Program-made: the position numbers and the translations under genes
From: Saururus chinensis
Taxonomy: Eukaryota; Streptophyta; Magnoliopsida; Piperales; Saururaceae
Assembly (NCBI GenBank): GCA_035235625.1
Contig: CP141145.1
Location: forward strand, 43,318,668-43,382,667
Direction of reading: 5' to 3'
DNA length: 64,000 nucleotides
The notes under the pieces: model-generated
Told to the model about the DNA's origin: nothing
What the model saw: the letters and a program-made list of their open reading frames with translations, nothing else
Database searches by the model: none
Part shown: positions 34,901 through 47,100 of the stretch, piece by piece
How the letters are laid out: every line of letters begins with the position of its first letter
How positions within the stretch are numbered: position 1 is the first letter of the stretch

Positions 34901-37900
34901 TTTATATTTTCCATCAAAATATAAAGAAATGTAGCAAAAAGAAAAATTATTTAAAGCATATTATGGATCCTTGTTAGCAAATAAGGCACAAGAAACTCAC
35001 TTGCTAAATAGTGAAGAGCATTATCAGCAGCTCGTAGTTGAGCTTCCTTCCTTGTTTTACCAGTACCATTGCCTATCTTCTCACCAGTGAACAGAATCTG
35101 ACAAAAAATTGAGTAGTGTGAGTAAATTCCAATAAATATAAACAAGTAAATCTGATTCTCACGACTCTAATTAGAGTTAAGGATGGCCCAGGCCAGTTCC
35201 GGCCCCCTCAAGGGGCGGGGAGCGGCTCCCTGTCTGCAGTGCAGCCCTGCTGGCCGGGCCCATGGGCCGGCCGGGCCCTCCCTCCCCACTGGCCGCGACC
35301 CGCCGCCGCTGGGGGCCGGACCAAGCCAGGCCCGCTGGTGAGGGCCTGCAGGCCACCCAAGGGTGGCCCGCACTTTGCCCACCCCTAATTAGAGTCCATC
35401 TGCCACCTACAGTTTTAGTTGACTAATTTTCTGGTAGCATTAATGGAAAGAAAACTACACAGCAACCTAGGGCATTCAAAAGTGACAATTATAGAACGAA
35501 ACCAATAAGATGAAAAGAGAACTGCAGTAAAGCACAATTAAAAGAAAAACAATCAAACTAATAGCGAACCTCAACAGAAAACTGCAGATCCTTGCTCAAG
35601 TTTACAATTGGCCTAAACTCCACCTATACAGGCACAGGACAGAAAACATACATCAACAAACATGAAACATAAGACCTACATGCATCAGGATAATATCTAC
35701 AGTACCTTGGATTTACACCTTTTGCCAATTTCTTGCAGCACTTCAATAGATACAGCAGATGCATGTGCAGTAACACCAGCATCACCATTACCAACAAGCA
35801 CTCGAGAAACTTCATCATCTTTTGAGGAAAATTTAGTCAGAAACAAACATACAAAAAACATAATGAATAAGAAATAACTCAGAATAAGTGAACAACCAAA
35901 AAAGCAATACCCGGAGAGGAAGAATTAGCCAAGGGCATATTATGTTGCCTATCTCGTCCATCTGCTACAGAAGCCTGCAAATGAGAGAAGCTTTTATAGT
36001 TGAGGATTTTCTGAGTGTACATAAAATATATAACAAGCAAGCGAATATCGATGAATACTTTAAAGCAAACAGTGAATAATAAACCTCTTCGGCCTTTACT
36101 GCAGACACAGAAGGGAGCTGGTCTGAAGGCAGAGCTGTATCTGTATGGTGATGAGATGAATTGGAAACAATTTGACTTCTGTCACAGGGTAAAGCATCAG
36201 GTTCTCGTGTCACTCCTACAACTCGCTTATTAAGCAGGCCAGGAGTATTGTCTTCCATAACCAGCCAACCTCCATGTCTTTGAGGCAGGGATGTTATGGG
36301 GATTGGTGGTCTTGTGACAAGAGGAGGATCAATGAGAACATGATTCCGCATGTCCTGGCCATGTTGCAAGATGAGGAGCCTCCTCCTTTCTAATTCAGCT
36401 TGAGTTATCTCTCCATCTCTAGGAGCAGCTCCAAGTAAACCAGGTCCTACAGCCAAAAGAGAACATTATATAAAGAAAAATATAAAAAACTATGACTAAG
36501 TCACTGCTGTAAAACAAGACAAGTGCATACCTTGTACAGGAGTAGCTGGCCTAGGCATCAGCGGAGGCCTTGGAAGTAAAGAAGCCAGTGGCTGTCTAGT
36601 GGGATCAGACTTTATATCAACATTGTTTAAGGCAAAAGCAGAGGCAGGGTCCAGTATGCCAACCTTAGGATCCTGGTATCGAAGAAAGCAAGTATACATT
36701 ATAATCATATGTTTAAATGACAACAAAATCAAAATAAATCAAGCTATCACCCAAAACTCTGCTCTTACCCAATGCCTACTATTTGGAACAAAGTCTAGTT
36801 AAACACATCCATGAAACAGTAAAGAAAAAATCATAATCATAATAATAAATATATCAGCTCTCAGATGTATAGGAAACACGCAAGAGACATACTGGCTGGT
36901 TCAATCTCCGTTCAACTTCTGCACCACTCATACCCTCTGGCATAATAACGTCTCTATCGCCAATTCCATTTTGTACAACACCCATATCCTGACAGTGAAA
37001 TCACATTTAATTAACAAAAAGAGCCAACTTCAGTGAGCTGAAATTACTGTATATTCACTTACCTCTGACATCAAGTAGTTGCCGACATCTGGTGCAGCTG
37101 GTAAATCTTCTATTCGATCCTCATAATGTAATTCATAAATTCTCCGCAATAGCATCTCATCAAATTCTCTGCAAATTAAGTAAAATTCAGATACACTAAA
37201 TAGACAACAAACTGAAGTACAACATCTGACAATTGCAGCTTATTTAACAGGGAGTAGTTCATTTACTTAAAAAAGCCACCTCTGACATTGCATGCGACAT
37301 TTCTTGCAACGCAAAGCACCGGAACAGCATTTGCCATCTAACAGTAAAAAAAAGGATTTTTACTATCAATTTATGGACACTAATTGCAAATACAAAACAC
37401 ACAAAAAATAAGGTTTATTAAATTCGACAAAAGCCACTGAATTCTCCATGATTCAACTCTTGGCCTTGATGATCACCTTTTTCCAATCATAGATAATCTG
37501 ATCTATAGCCATCACGGGAAAAATTATATATACCTCTGCTTGAGGAGCATAATATGGACCAAATGCGGGTACAACATGGACTCGTGGTTGATCGCAGTCA
37601 TCCCAAACAGTTAGCCTGTCATCAATCACCATTGCCATCTTTGGATGGCAAAATCCATCTTGGAAAACATTTAGAAGTGATTTCCTAGAGCCTGTAAAGA
37701 TATAAAAAAAATCAAGAAATAAAGAAAAAGAAAGAGACACCTGACCATAAAACCAAAATGAATCCTGAACAAGCAGATAGCAATACTATCATGGTTTAAA
37801 ATACTTTATAAGCATGAGTGAGAAACCTGTTACTATTCAGTGGTCAAAGCATGAATATCAAGTGCTTCAGCTGTTTTTTTTTTATGGAATAGAATGGATC

Positions 37901-39531
37901 AAATCTCAGCTACTTGGTTTGACAGCAAGAACATGTCACGTCTAGCAACCATCACAGATACCGCCTTAATTTCTGATTAAGCCAAAAGCACACATACTGC
38001 CTTATTATCCAATGGAATAATGTTCATGAATTGTGTAAAGCACCTGACTTGACGCAAACGATGCGATCAGCTAGTTGCTTTGAGCTTATCAAATGTGCTT
38101 CTGGATCAAGAAGTCTCCACATCTCCAGGGCATAATCTCTCTCAGCCATAGTGCAAACATATACCTCAAAACGTTTACGGCCTTTTGCAGTTAAATAGCT
38201 TCTCAAATCCTCCCAAGCGGGGCGTAGTCTGACAAGTACACTGGTATCACGAATCTGTAAAAGAATTACAGATATGTAACTAAGGAAAAAACAAATGGCC
38301 TCCGTAATTATACTATTAGAATAGTTACAGCTGGAAATCAAAATTATATGTTAATAGGCGTGCAAACAGTCAAAAACAAGAACTTTGAATGCATGGATAA
38401 ATTTTAACACGTCTTATCCTCAATGGCACTAGTCTGATGTTCGTTTAACTTTCATTTAGTACACTAGAAAATTGTAGCCAACACCTAATTCAGTAAATTG
38501 AGACTTCAACCGCATGTTTTTTTCAGCTAAGCCTTAAAAATGGCTCACTTCTATTAAATCTGTCAAAGTTGGTTTTATTTCAAAGGTCTGGAGCATTTTC
38601 TTCCTCTCCAGATTGCCAGACATCTTTTCTTTTTATATAATATTACTTACAAGTGATTCAAGTATACAATATTAAGAGGGAACAAAATGTAACCTCCGGG
38701 TTAATGCGAGTCAAGACTATATTCTTATCTGGCAACCTAATGACAGGTCGGAGGCCCCGATTCTGGTTAGTAGACATGCTTGGAATTTCCTCAAGCTGAA
38801 TTTTGAAAGATTTTCCGTTCTCCGCCACATGGTCGTTCTCTGCGTACTGTTTCAACAACGCCTTATCATCCAAATAACGCTTGAGCTCAGCCTTCATGCC
38901 CGAAGCGCGGGGCGGATCAGCCTCGCACGCAATTCTCCTTTGGAGAAATTCGATTCTATCCTCAAAGGACTTCATGGTATTCGCCACAATCAGAGTCTCA
39001 TCAAGATCAAACACAATCGCGAGGCAGCGCATGTTAAGCATCCCCAGGCAAGAATCGTAGAGACCGGACGGGACAGAGCAGCACCAGAAACACGGGAGCT
39101 TATCGACCCTACTACTCTGCATTGCCACTAAGTGCAGCTCCTCGTCCTCGATCATCACGACGGCAGTCTGAAATACAAGCAGTCGAAAATCAAATGACAG
39201 GAGAACCAAACCGATAAATTCTTCGCGGGAGAAAGGTATCGGACAGGATAAAGAGATAAACCTTGAGTTCAGAGAAGCAGGAGGAGTGGAGGCGGTTCAG
39301 AAGCGACTGATCGGAGGGGGAACTGGATTCGAGCTTGCATCGGACAGCGGAGGGGGAGATGGTGAGAAGAACGGAGAGGGGCGGGCAGCGTTCGCTCGGA
39401 TGAGAGAGTCGAGCGATCCGAATTTCGTTGCCGGGGAACTTGAAATTTGGGGCTTGGGCGGGGTAGACATGGACTTCGCCCAGGCACGAGTCGCCATGGT
39501 AGACGACCGATTTCAGCCCTACGGAGCTCAT
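31974..39531 (-). CDS. CPL1: RNA polymerase II CTD phosphatase-like protein, CPL1/CPL2 type
   Basis: The 17 exons (minus strand) are 39531-39262, 39167-38694, 38254-38044, 37691-37534, 37337-37267, 37168-37063, 36988-36893, 36672-36531, 36446-36085, 35974-35911, 35818-35706, 35623-35570, 35097-35001, 34226-34000, 33644-33561, 33420-33355 and 32051-31974. All junctions are GT-AG and the frame is continuous for 890 residues. The FCP1-type phosphatase has its catalytic DXDXT motif in [12 protein letters not shown] (Asp144 and Asp146), then [16 protein letters not shown] and [12 protein letters not shown]. Two dsRNA-binding domains follow (about 665-740 and 790-882), with [20 protein letters not shown] in the first and [19 protein letters not shown] across the last intron. 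CPL1 dephosphorylates the Pol II CTD and also acts in stress signalling and miRNA processing. Arabidopsis CPL2, next to At5g01260, has one dsRBD and CPL1 has two, so this may be the unduplicated ancestor type. The symbol is provisional. Confidence 0.9.
32052..33354 (-). other. Long last intron of the CPL gene, 1303 bp
   Basis: The intron lies between codon ...KLQ of exon 16 and the 26-codon last exon. The donor is CAG/GTTATT and the acceptor ATAG/GCGGCT. If retained, translation would run on for VIL and stop, removing the second half of dsRBD2. The stretch 32260-32590, rich in CCCC and CACC, differs in composition from the AT-rich surroundings and may be an insertion, but no ends were found. 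Confidence 0.7.
33745..33850. repeat. Possible SINE fragment in a CPL intron
   Basis: The segment agaccttatcccataatcc, followed by tacttgggatcagccactcg, resembles a motif of plant SINEs (accttatccca...gggtcggctacatg) known from the Au family. Only this part is recognisable, and no poly(T) or poly(A) end or target duplication was found. Confidence 0.3.
35178..35387. mobile_element. hAT-type non-autonomous element (210 bp) in a CPL intron
   Basis: The element is flanked by a perfect 8-bp duplication, ATTAGAGT, at 35170-35177 and 35388-35395. Its ends are TAAGGATGGCCC on the left and, on the reverse strand, TAGGGGTGGGCAAAG on the right. These are imperfect inverted repeats of the TAGGGGTGGGCA type typical of hAT elements. 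It is very GC-rich, unlike the intron around it, with palindromes such as gggcccatgggcc and gccggccgggc. It sits in the 472-bp intron between exons 12 and 13 of the CPL gene. Confidence 0.85.
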
Positions 39532-40966
39532 TCAGAGGTATCAATGGAGTGTCCAACAAATCGTCGAAGGAGATGCAGAAACGTGGAGATTGGAACTGGG
39601 CAGAGCCAGAGCGGGGGATGTTGCCGCTGTTGTGCTCCCACCCCTTCCCTCTCCCACGCTCGCGTGCCAGAGGTTCAAATGGGCCTCTGACAGCCAGGAG
39701 GCACGTATATATATACTGCCCTACGTATAAATATAGCCTCGGTCAGAGCAAGAATTTACGAAAGCTGCCCTTATTCAGCTTCGGTCAGATTTTGCAGCGG
39801 CCTCGGGTCCCTTATTAGGGAAGGGCAACTGGTCTAATGGCCTTGGATGACCAATCGTACACGTACTGCTCAGTTTTTTACAAAATAAGTTCCGAGCCAC
39901 GCTGTCACTTGCGGAGCCCGCAAGACTGATCGACTTATGTTTTCCGTATCTATTTTATGAGTAAATTTTATTTTCACGCATATGATTTAGGCCCCATAGA
40001 AGTGTATGAGGTTGGAAAAGTTTTTTTAAACTCTTCTTTGAAAATGAGCTAAGTGTAAAAAATGTATGTGAGTTTTTAATATTTCAAATTAATAATATAT
40101 ATATTAGTATAATAAGTATTAACATATATATTTTTGATTTCATAAATAAAAGACTCCTATGTTCCTTATGTTAGTCTTATTACGAGAGTAGAGGATTAAA
40201 CAACCTTTTGAGGTATGGGTCCAGTCACCATGGAGGACCGGAAGCAAAACTCAAGTATAGATGGTAGTATAAGTTTTTTTCTCTATTAATAATAAATAAA
40301 AAGTATTTTTTATATTCTCTACTTGTAATAAGCTTAGTTTAAATTATGTGTGAGAGTTATTTATCTATAAAATTAATGATGTATATATACCTGCATGTTA
40401 GTTTTAATGTTATTGATATTAATATGTACTAATATGTATGTCATTAATTTTAAATATTAAGATCTTCCACCCATGGTACAGTCCTCAGTACTAAAAGTAG
40501 CCTAGCCCTGAGCCTAGAGTGTCAGGCTCATTTGTGGGCGCTTTATTTTAAAAAAAACATTAAATATTAAAAGATAATTTTAGTTATTTTTTTAATATAT
40601 AGCCTAAATAGCATATCGGCCATCCAATAAATCTAAAAGAGAATCATTAGCAGGACAAGGAGAACCAATATGGCCTATCAATCGGTCATCCAAGCATCGG
40701 GCCCCACTATTGGGGCCCGAGCCTCTTCTAGGGGCATGGCTGGTTTTGGCCAAGGGCCAAAAACTCTAAGCCCGTCATAGCAACTGTTATATGAGGATGG
40801 CCGGGCCCATGGCCACCTCTACGCTAAGATTATTGTTAATGGTGAACATAAAAGGACGTATCTGGTATGCAAGGTTTGTGACCCCTTGTACGAGCCCTTA
40901 TCATCATTTATTGGTGCTTTTTTAATAGATATAAACGACCCTCATATATTAAACATAAACAAAGTA
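39532..40966. other. CPL 5' UTR and promoter, then AT-rich intergenic DNA
   Basis: 39532-39700 probably holds the 5' UTR of the CPL gene. Beyond that there is no credible gene. 40080-40480 is very AT-rich. At 40695-40715 there is a GC palindrome (gggccccactattggggccc), and ggccaagggcc lies nearby at 40750. These may belong to unrecognised repeats. Confidence 0.45.
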
Positions 40967-41159
40967 ACGTGGCTATTCAAATTTCACTTTTATCCCTGTA
41001 TCCCCCAAAACAAAGTGAAAAAGTGGGTTTTTTTTTCACTTTTATCCCCCATATGCCCCCTTTTGTTTTACTCATACATCCCCTATTTAATTAAACCCTA
41101 TCTTCTTCTTCTTTGGCGATTAAAACTTCGGCGATTACTTTTCTGGTAACTCTATCTCC

Positions 41160-41740
41160 GGCGACTCTACTGGCGTTCACCCAGCCTGCGCACCAGCCAG
41201 ATCTAATTAGCACACAACCCAAACTGACTTGCACGGCCAAATTAGGTCGGACTGGCTGCCTGTGCACGGCCAGAACTGGCCGGCAAGGCACAAGCCGAAC
41301 TGGCTTGTGCGTGGCTAGAACTGGCCTGTGCGCGGCCAGATTTGGCTTGCGCGTGTAGGCCGGACTGGCCTACGCGCGGCCAGATCTGGCCGGCGCGACG
41401 CAGGCCAGTTGACGCATGCCGGACTGGCCTGCGCGGCGCGGCCAGATCTAGCCGGCGCGACATTGGGCGGACTGGCCTGCGCAGCACAGGCCACGAGCGG
41501 CCAGATCTAGCCGCCGCGCAGGCGAGCCAGATCTGGCCTGCCTGCGGTCATGCCGGACTAGCCTGCACCGGCCAGATCTGGCCGGCGCACAAATGTACAG
41601 GCCAGTGCAGCCAAATCTGGCCGCGCACTGGTCTCACACGGCCGGATTGGCCGCGCGACGAGATCTGGCCACGCCGGCCCTCTGGCCATGGTCACGGCCA
41701 ACTTGTCGTGGCCAGCGGCTACAATCAGCCTTGGCAGGAA
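41160..41740. repeat. GC-rich minisatellite with ccagatctggcc and ccggactggcc units
   Basis: About 550 bp consists of alternating short motifs: the palindrome ccagatctgg(cc), ccggactggcc and gcgcggcc. It is extremely GC-rich against flanks that are AT-rich. All six frames stay open for long stretches simply because of composition, so the apparent proteins of 60-200 residues here are not supported. Confidence 0.7.
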
Positions 41741-41826
41741 AAAAAAAAGACATCGGCATTGTCGCCAGCACCGGAGATGAAAAAGAAATGGGAAAAAAAG
41801 TGGAAAAATGAGAAGTGGGGTAAAAT

Positions 41827-42565
41827 CATGGAAGGCCGTATCGATACGCATGAGAGTATCGATGACTATGGATACGGGTACGCGCCGATGATACGCTTGG
41901 TACGCGCCGAAACGGACATAAACCTTTTTATAAACATAAAAAAATATTATAATAAATAATATATCATTATAATATTTCTTTTAGAGCATAATAAAATTGT
42001 ATAATACTGTATCAATCGATACGGATATTCTAAAATTAGTTCATTCAGAACCATACACTATTATGCTCTTCGTCTTATACAATTTTTTTGTCATTCTTTC
42101 TCATATTAAGTGCTTTAAAATTAATTTATTTTAAAAATAAATAAGATACTTAATATGAGTCATTTAAATAAATATATATTTGTGGAGCACTATATGTAAA
42201 AAAAATAATTATGTAAATTGCATGAACTTACCGTATTGATATCATATAACTTTAAAAATATTATTTTTAATATAAAAAAACTTTAAATTTTTAAAAATTT
42301 GGGTTCAAATTGTGTTTTCATTTTTAAGAAAAAAAATCAAAAAAAAATTTTTTCTTTTCAAAAAAAAAAATATTTTTTTTAATTTAAAAATAAATATTTA
42401 AATAAAAAAATTATTTTTTAAATATAGTATCGATACATATCGGCCGTATCGATACGATACGGGTAATACGGCCGATACATATCGCGATTCACTGTGGGGG
42501 GCATACCACCCCCCGTACTCGTATCGGTCGATACGGGGCCGTATCGACCGATACGGCCTTCCATG
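41827..42565. mobile_element. Nested 739-bp TIR element with gtatcg-type subterminal repeats
   Basis: The ends are perfect inverted repeats over 17 bp: catggaaggccgtatcg on the left, cgatacggccttccatg on the right. They are flanked by an 8-bp duplication, GGTAAAAT, at 41819-41826 and 42566-42573. Both subterminal regions hold many copies of gtatcgatacg/gtatcggccgatac. The middle (41920-42420) is AT-rich. An 8-bp duplication fits hAT, but the ends do not look like a standard hAT TIR. Confidence 0.8.
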
Positions 42566-42661
42566 GGTAAAATAGGGTATACTGAAGATTTTAGTTCAAG
42601 ATGATGGGGTAAAAAAGTAACGGGGGACACAGAGATAAAAACAGGGTGTGTATAGCCACGT

Positions 42662-43330
42662 TTTAAAATAAATCACTAAACAGACTATAATAAGCAGAAA
42701 AGTATCAGTACCACTGATCTATCACGTGGTTGTGGAGAAGTCAGTTCATTTCCTGGCACATAATCTGAAGTACAAATGTGAAATAACCCATGGTTGTACA
42801 CATAGAAAGTATTAAAACGTGTTAAATAATGAATGAATATAATGCACCATGTGGCTGGCGGCTTGTGCATCGGTTTTAGTAGATAATTTGTAGTGAGAAG
42901 TCGATGTATCCCAAATAAATTTACATTTAACATACAAAATACAAAACGATGACAAAGATGATGGTGATTTATAAATCCCAACACCATTACTAAGCAATGT
43001 AAATGCGATCCATAGGGACAATCTCCAAACGGATAAGAAGATTGAGAGGGAAAAGGAGAGAAGAGTTTTTTATATTCTACTCGATCGTTTGTATTAACGT
43101 GTGCTATTGTATATTCCATCGATTTTGTGAATGAACGGTTCTTATGTATAACATATTGGGTTCATTGTCAAAAAAGAGCATAAAAAACTCTTTAAAAAAG
43201 AAAAGAGACAAGGAGGAGACGACCAACTGTATCGGCCAATGGTTCAGTGGACAATCAAAACAACAATTCTCGTGAGCATTCCAACTATATGATCTTAGAG
43301 TGGCTTACGTGAAACTTCACTAGCATTATA
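42662..43330. other. Intergenic segment, possible old repeat, no gene assigned
   Basis: On the minus strand a frame of 144 codons is open at 43119-42685, but it has no recognisable domain and its His/Tyr/Phe-rich composition is not protein-like. The sequence, with cttagtaatggtgttggg on the minus strand, has the look of an LTR fragment, but no pair of ends was found. Confidence 0.35.
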
Positions 43331-44109
43331 TGTAATATCCTACATGTTTTTAGGTTTCAAAAATTAAATGCATATAAAATAGTATTTTGACCCCCCCCCC
43401 CCAAATTCACAGTTAAATAAATTCCTAAAAAGATAAAATTTATGGCTAACCAATGTGGTTAGAAGGTAGTTACAAAGAGCTTTAAAATGTCAAAAGGAAT
43501 ACATAAATTGGAGTTTGGATTAGAGAGTTATGACTATTTGGGTCATTTAAGTCGTTTTACATGCTCGCTAATTTAGAGTGACAAAAATTACTAAAATATT
43601 GCCTAAGTGGTATACTTTGGCCCAACTACTAAGAGGATTAGGGTATCTAATCCTCATGTTTATAAGAATGCTACCTAGGGCTTATTTTGGGGGAGTTTTT
43701 TTACCCATAGGCCAGGGACAGAGAGAGGGGTCACCAATGGAGTTTCTGGAGAGTCCGGTCAACGATGAAAAAAGGAGGAGCAAGCTTGAAAACTGGCAGT
43801 GGCGAGGTAAGAATACAAAATAAACCAATTCTCCCTATGATTAATATTGAATTAATATGATGAGATGTATATACTAATTATAGAGATGCAGTTATTATTT
43901 TATGCATGTTGTAGGCCGATCGCCAGACCTGTCGAAGGAGAGGGGCCACATTGGCCCTGGCCGCTGCCGTTTCGGTCGTTAAACATATTGAAAAATCAAA
44001 TAACCTATGGCGACATGGTGCAGCCCCAGGCCGGAGGCGGGATCGGGGTTTCAGAATTGTCAGGTGATAACAATTCGGTCAAGCCAGGGTCATCGCCCAA
44101 CCGTGGTGT

Positions 44110-47100
44110 TGTAATATCCCTAATTTTCCTGAGTTTCAAAATTTAAATACGTGGAAATTATGGTGTTTGACCTATTAACATTCTTATTATAATAACTTTA
44201 TCCTTAGAATTTGGGGCTGAAACTAATTCTATTAGAAAGTAGACGGAAAGAGCTTCGAAACGCCACCAAGAACGCGCGAATTGGAGTCCGGATGAGGGAG
44301 AAACGACCGTCTGAATTTGAACATATCGTGCAGGACCCGTTTACCCGAATTGAACGCGCGAACTATCCGTTTAAGTTGCGATGTGGGCCCGATCAATTAC
44401 TATTCCGAAATTAGGTTTTTGAAGCCTAATTTCTCATGGGATTAGGAGCCCTAATCCTATGCCTATAAAAAGAATTAATTAGGGCTAATAGAGGGGAGTT
44501 TTTTTTGGGGTCTTTGGTCCGATTTGGAGAGCTTTTGGGGGGACGGTGAAGGAGATGAGGGAATTCTCCGGCGAAACTCCGGCAAAGCGTTTGCAGCGGT
44601 GGATCGACGACAATTCGGTTATTGAGGTTGGATTTTGAGTCGAGATTTGCATAGATTTGTAAATTAGAAGATAAACCATATTCGTAATTGACATGAACAG
44701 TAATCTCTGCAATTACTGTTCATGCAGTTTTTTATAATTATTTATTTATTGTTCATCTACCGGCCAGTCACCGACCGGCCACCGGCCGACCGCTGGAGGC
44801 TGGACCCATGGCTGAAACGGAGTGCCGGTGCTGGCCTTTGCCGTGGCGGTTGGGGATGTTTGGCGGCAGCGGCTACCGCACAGAAAAAAAAACAGAGAGA
44901 TTGTCGGCACTGGCCGAGGCCGTGCCACCTGTGGCCGCACCGGTCCCGGCTGTGCCGGCCCAGGCCACGACGGCCCCAGACACACCGGACTGGGCCGCGC
45001 TGGCTCCGGCCGTAGCGGCAACGCCGCTAGTTTTAAAAAAAAAGACTAAAAAGGGGCCAGCTTTTTGGCCGCCGGCCGGACACCGGACAACAGCGGGACC
45101 GACCCTGTCGATTCCACCGTGCTCTGGCGTTCCAGGGCCTGTGTACCGCCCAGCCCTCCGCCGCGGAGGTGGTGGCGCCGCCAGAGGCCGAAACGCCTCT
45201 GGCCGGACGCGGGGAAGACGACCCGTGTTGCGGGTCGTCGACCCAAACCGACCCGGTCTGGGTCGGTTTAAAAAAAAAGAAGGGAGAAGGGAGTGAACCG
45301 GGTCCGGTTCAGGGGTTTAATTGTGTCAAATAAATTCTAGAAAAATACTCAAGGACCCTAATATGCGTGGGAGTATTCTTACCCAGCTTCAGGCCCCGAA
45401 AAAATCTCAGATACTGTGAAATGACCTTTTTACCCCTACTAGTTAATTATCGTATAATATTAACTTACCCGAGTTCAAGGCTCTAGTTCATGGGCCTATG
45501 AGTGGATCTAAAAATTGGAAAAAATTCTCAGTGAGATTTTAATGGGTAACCTAATTATCTGCCAAACCGTTTGGTGAGTAAGAATCCCAGTGATAGTATA
45601 ATTGACCATTTTGCCCCTAGGGTTAATTATAAACCGTTAGTCAAAACCTGGGTCGGTTCATGGGGTTCACGATCCCATCACTTGCCAGGAAAATTACACA
45701 AAGTCCATGAAGGCTAGTGGTACCCTTGAGTTTAATTTTGGACCTATTTGATGTCATTAAGGCCTTAAACCAAATGACATAAATACCCTTATGCAAATCG
45801 GCCCGTATTCGCATGGATGCTATTAACGGGCCAATGTAAATACTGAAACATTTTGAGAGGTTAAAGACTTACCTGAGTGCAGAGAGGATTGTATCCAATG
45901 TTCGATAATTACTCTAATGCCTTTAGGTGCATTTCGACCAGTTTAATAAAGATTTATTAAAATAACCCAAGGAGGGTTAGGGCATGAGTGCTCGAATAAT
46001 TCTTATATCATTAATGAATTTTATTATTGATATTATGATATGCTTAGACTTGTGTAGTTCTTATGGTTTATGTTGTTCTTTGTTTCGATTTTTGATATTG
46101 ATGTTGTGATAGTAATTTATCACTATCTTTAAATTATTGAAAGATTAATTGATGGGGTTTGATAGCTTTGGATTGGGCAAGAATACCTAATCAAGATAAA
46201 GACTAAAATACCTCTAAGGGGTCTGGGACTAGTTTATACAGTGAACAAAGCCTTTGACCTGACGATTTGCCTTGGTTGATGAACTGATGGCATGTCTCGA
46301 GTTGTAAACCTTAGTCTAGAAGGGACTAATAGGGTTTGGGATAGTCGTTTGGAATCCTGGCTTATAGATGAGCAAGATAGGGTTCAGAATGGTTTCCTAA
46401 GTTTTAGCTCTATTGAGGAGCCGCTGATTTGACCATGAAGTTGCACCTCCCCGTTGGAGGGAGTTCCTTGTGAGCCGGGCTCACCGCAGATCTATTGAGG
46501 ATCTTTTAGTGTACACGCAATTAGGGTCGCTGACATCCTGCTTGGTTGGCGTCTCTGACCACTTCTGTTCAGGTGCATATGTGGGCCATGCCCTTCCACT
46601 CCGGTCAGGTCCTTATGGGCTAGGTTAGGAGATGGCACTTCCTGGTGGATTCCAAGGGCCTGGTGGATTCCAGGGTGTTTCTTATCATTTGTCACTTAGG
46701 TTGACATCTGATGTGTCTGTCTATCTTTGGGATTAGACGGGAATATTAATTATCGAACAATGGTTCGAGAAACAATTAATAACATTGATTAATATTGCTT
46801 GTTTAATTAGAACAAGTGGAACGATTAAAGGACTTGCATAAAATATAGGTTGCATGAAAATACTTAAGCATTGCATGGGTGATGCTATGCTTCTTAGTAT
46901 AGTGTAGTTTTTAGGCAGAACTACGTTTAGATCCGATCTTGTTGGAAACATTGGAGATGTTGTCTGATGAGTACGTCGGCAACTAACATCGGGTGATGTT
47001 GGCCCGATCTGAAAAATACTAATAAAACCTTTTATCCATTGGAAGCTCTTCTCCTGAAGGCGGAGATGCTCCATTGTGGTTGTGGTTGTTGTTTGGTTTG

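Larger units (their letters stand above)
40967..42661. mobile_element. Non-autonomous DNA transposon with TIRs and a GC-rich core
   Basis: The left end reads acgtggctattcaaatttca followed by cttttatccctgtatccccc. The reverse complement of the right end reads acgtggctatacacaccctg followed by tttttatctctgtgtccccc, so these are TIRs of at least 60 bp. Inside are a GC-rich minisatellite (about 41160-41740) and a nested 739-bp element. The exact outer ends and target duplication were not found; TIR similarity may extend a little further out. Superfamily unknown, MULE-like or CACTA-like possible. Confidence 0.65.

Noticed and set aside
41113-41959. Frames of 80-205 codons, one starting MAIKTSAITFLV
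   Set aside because: They read through the ccagatctggcc minisatellite and into a nested transposon, so there is no gene.
42685-43119. 144-codon frame on the minus strand
   Set aside because: The composition is not protein-like and no domain is seen. It is more likely a decayed LTR fragment.
44755-45296. Several overlapping long open frames on both strands
   Set aside because: All lie in a GC-rich part of a solo LTR where stop codons are rare. The products are Pro/Arg/Gly-rich with no domain.
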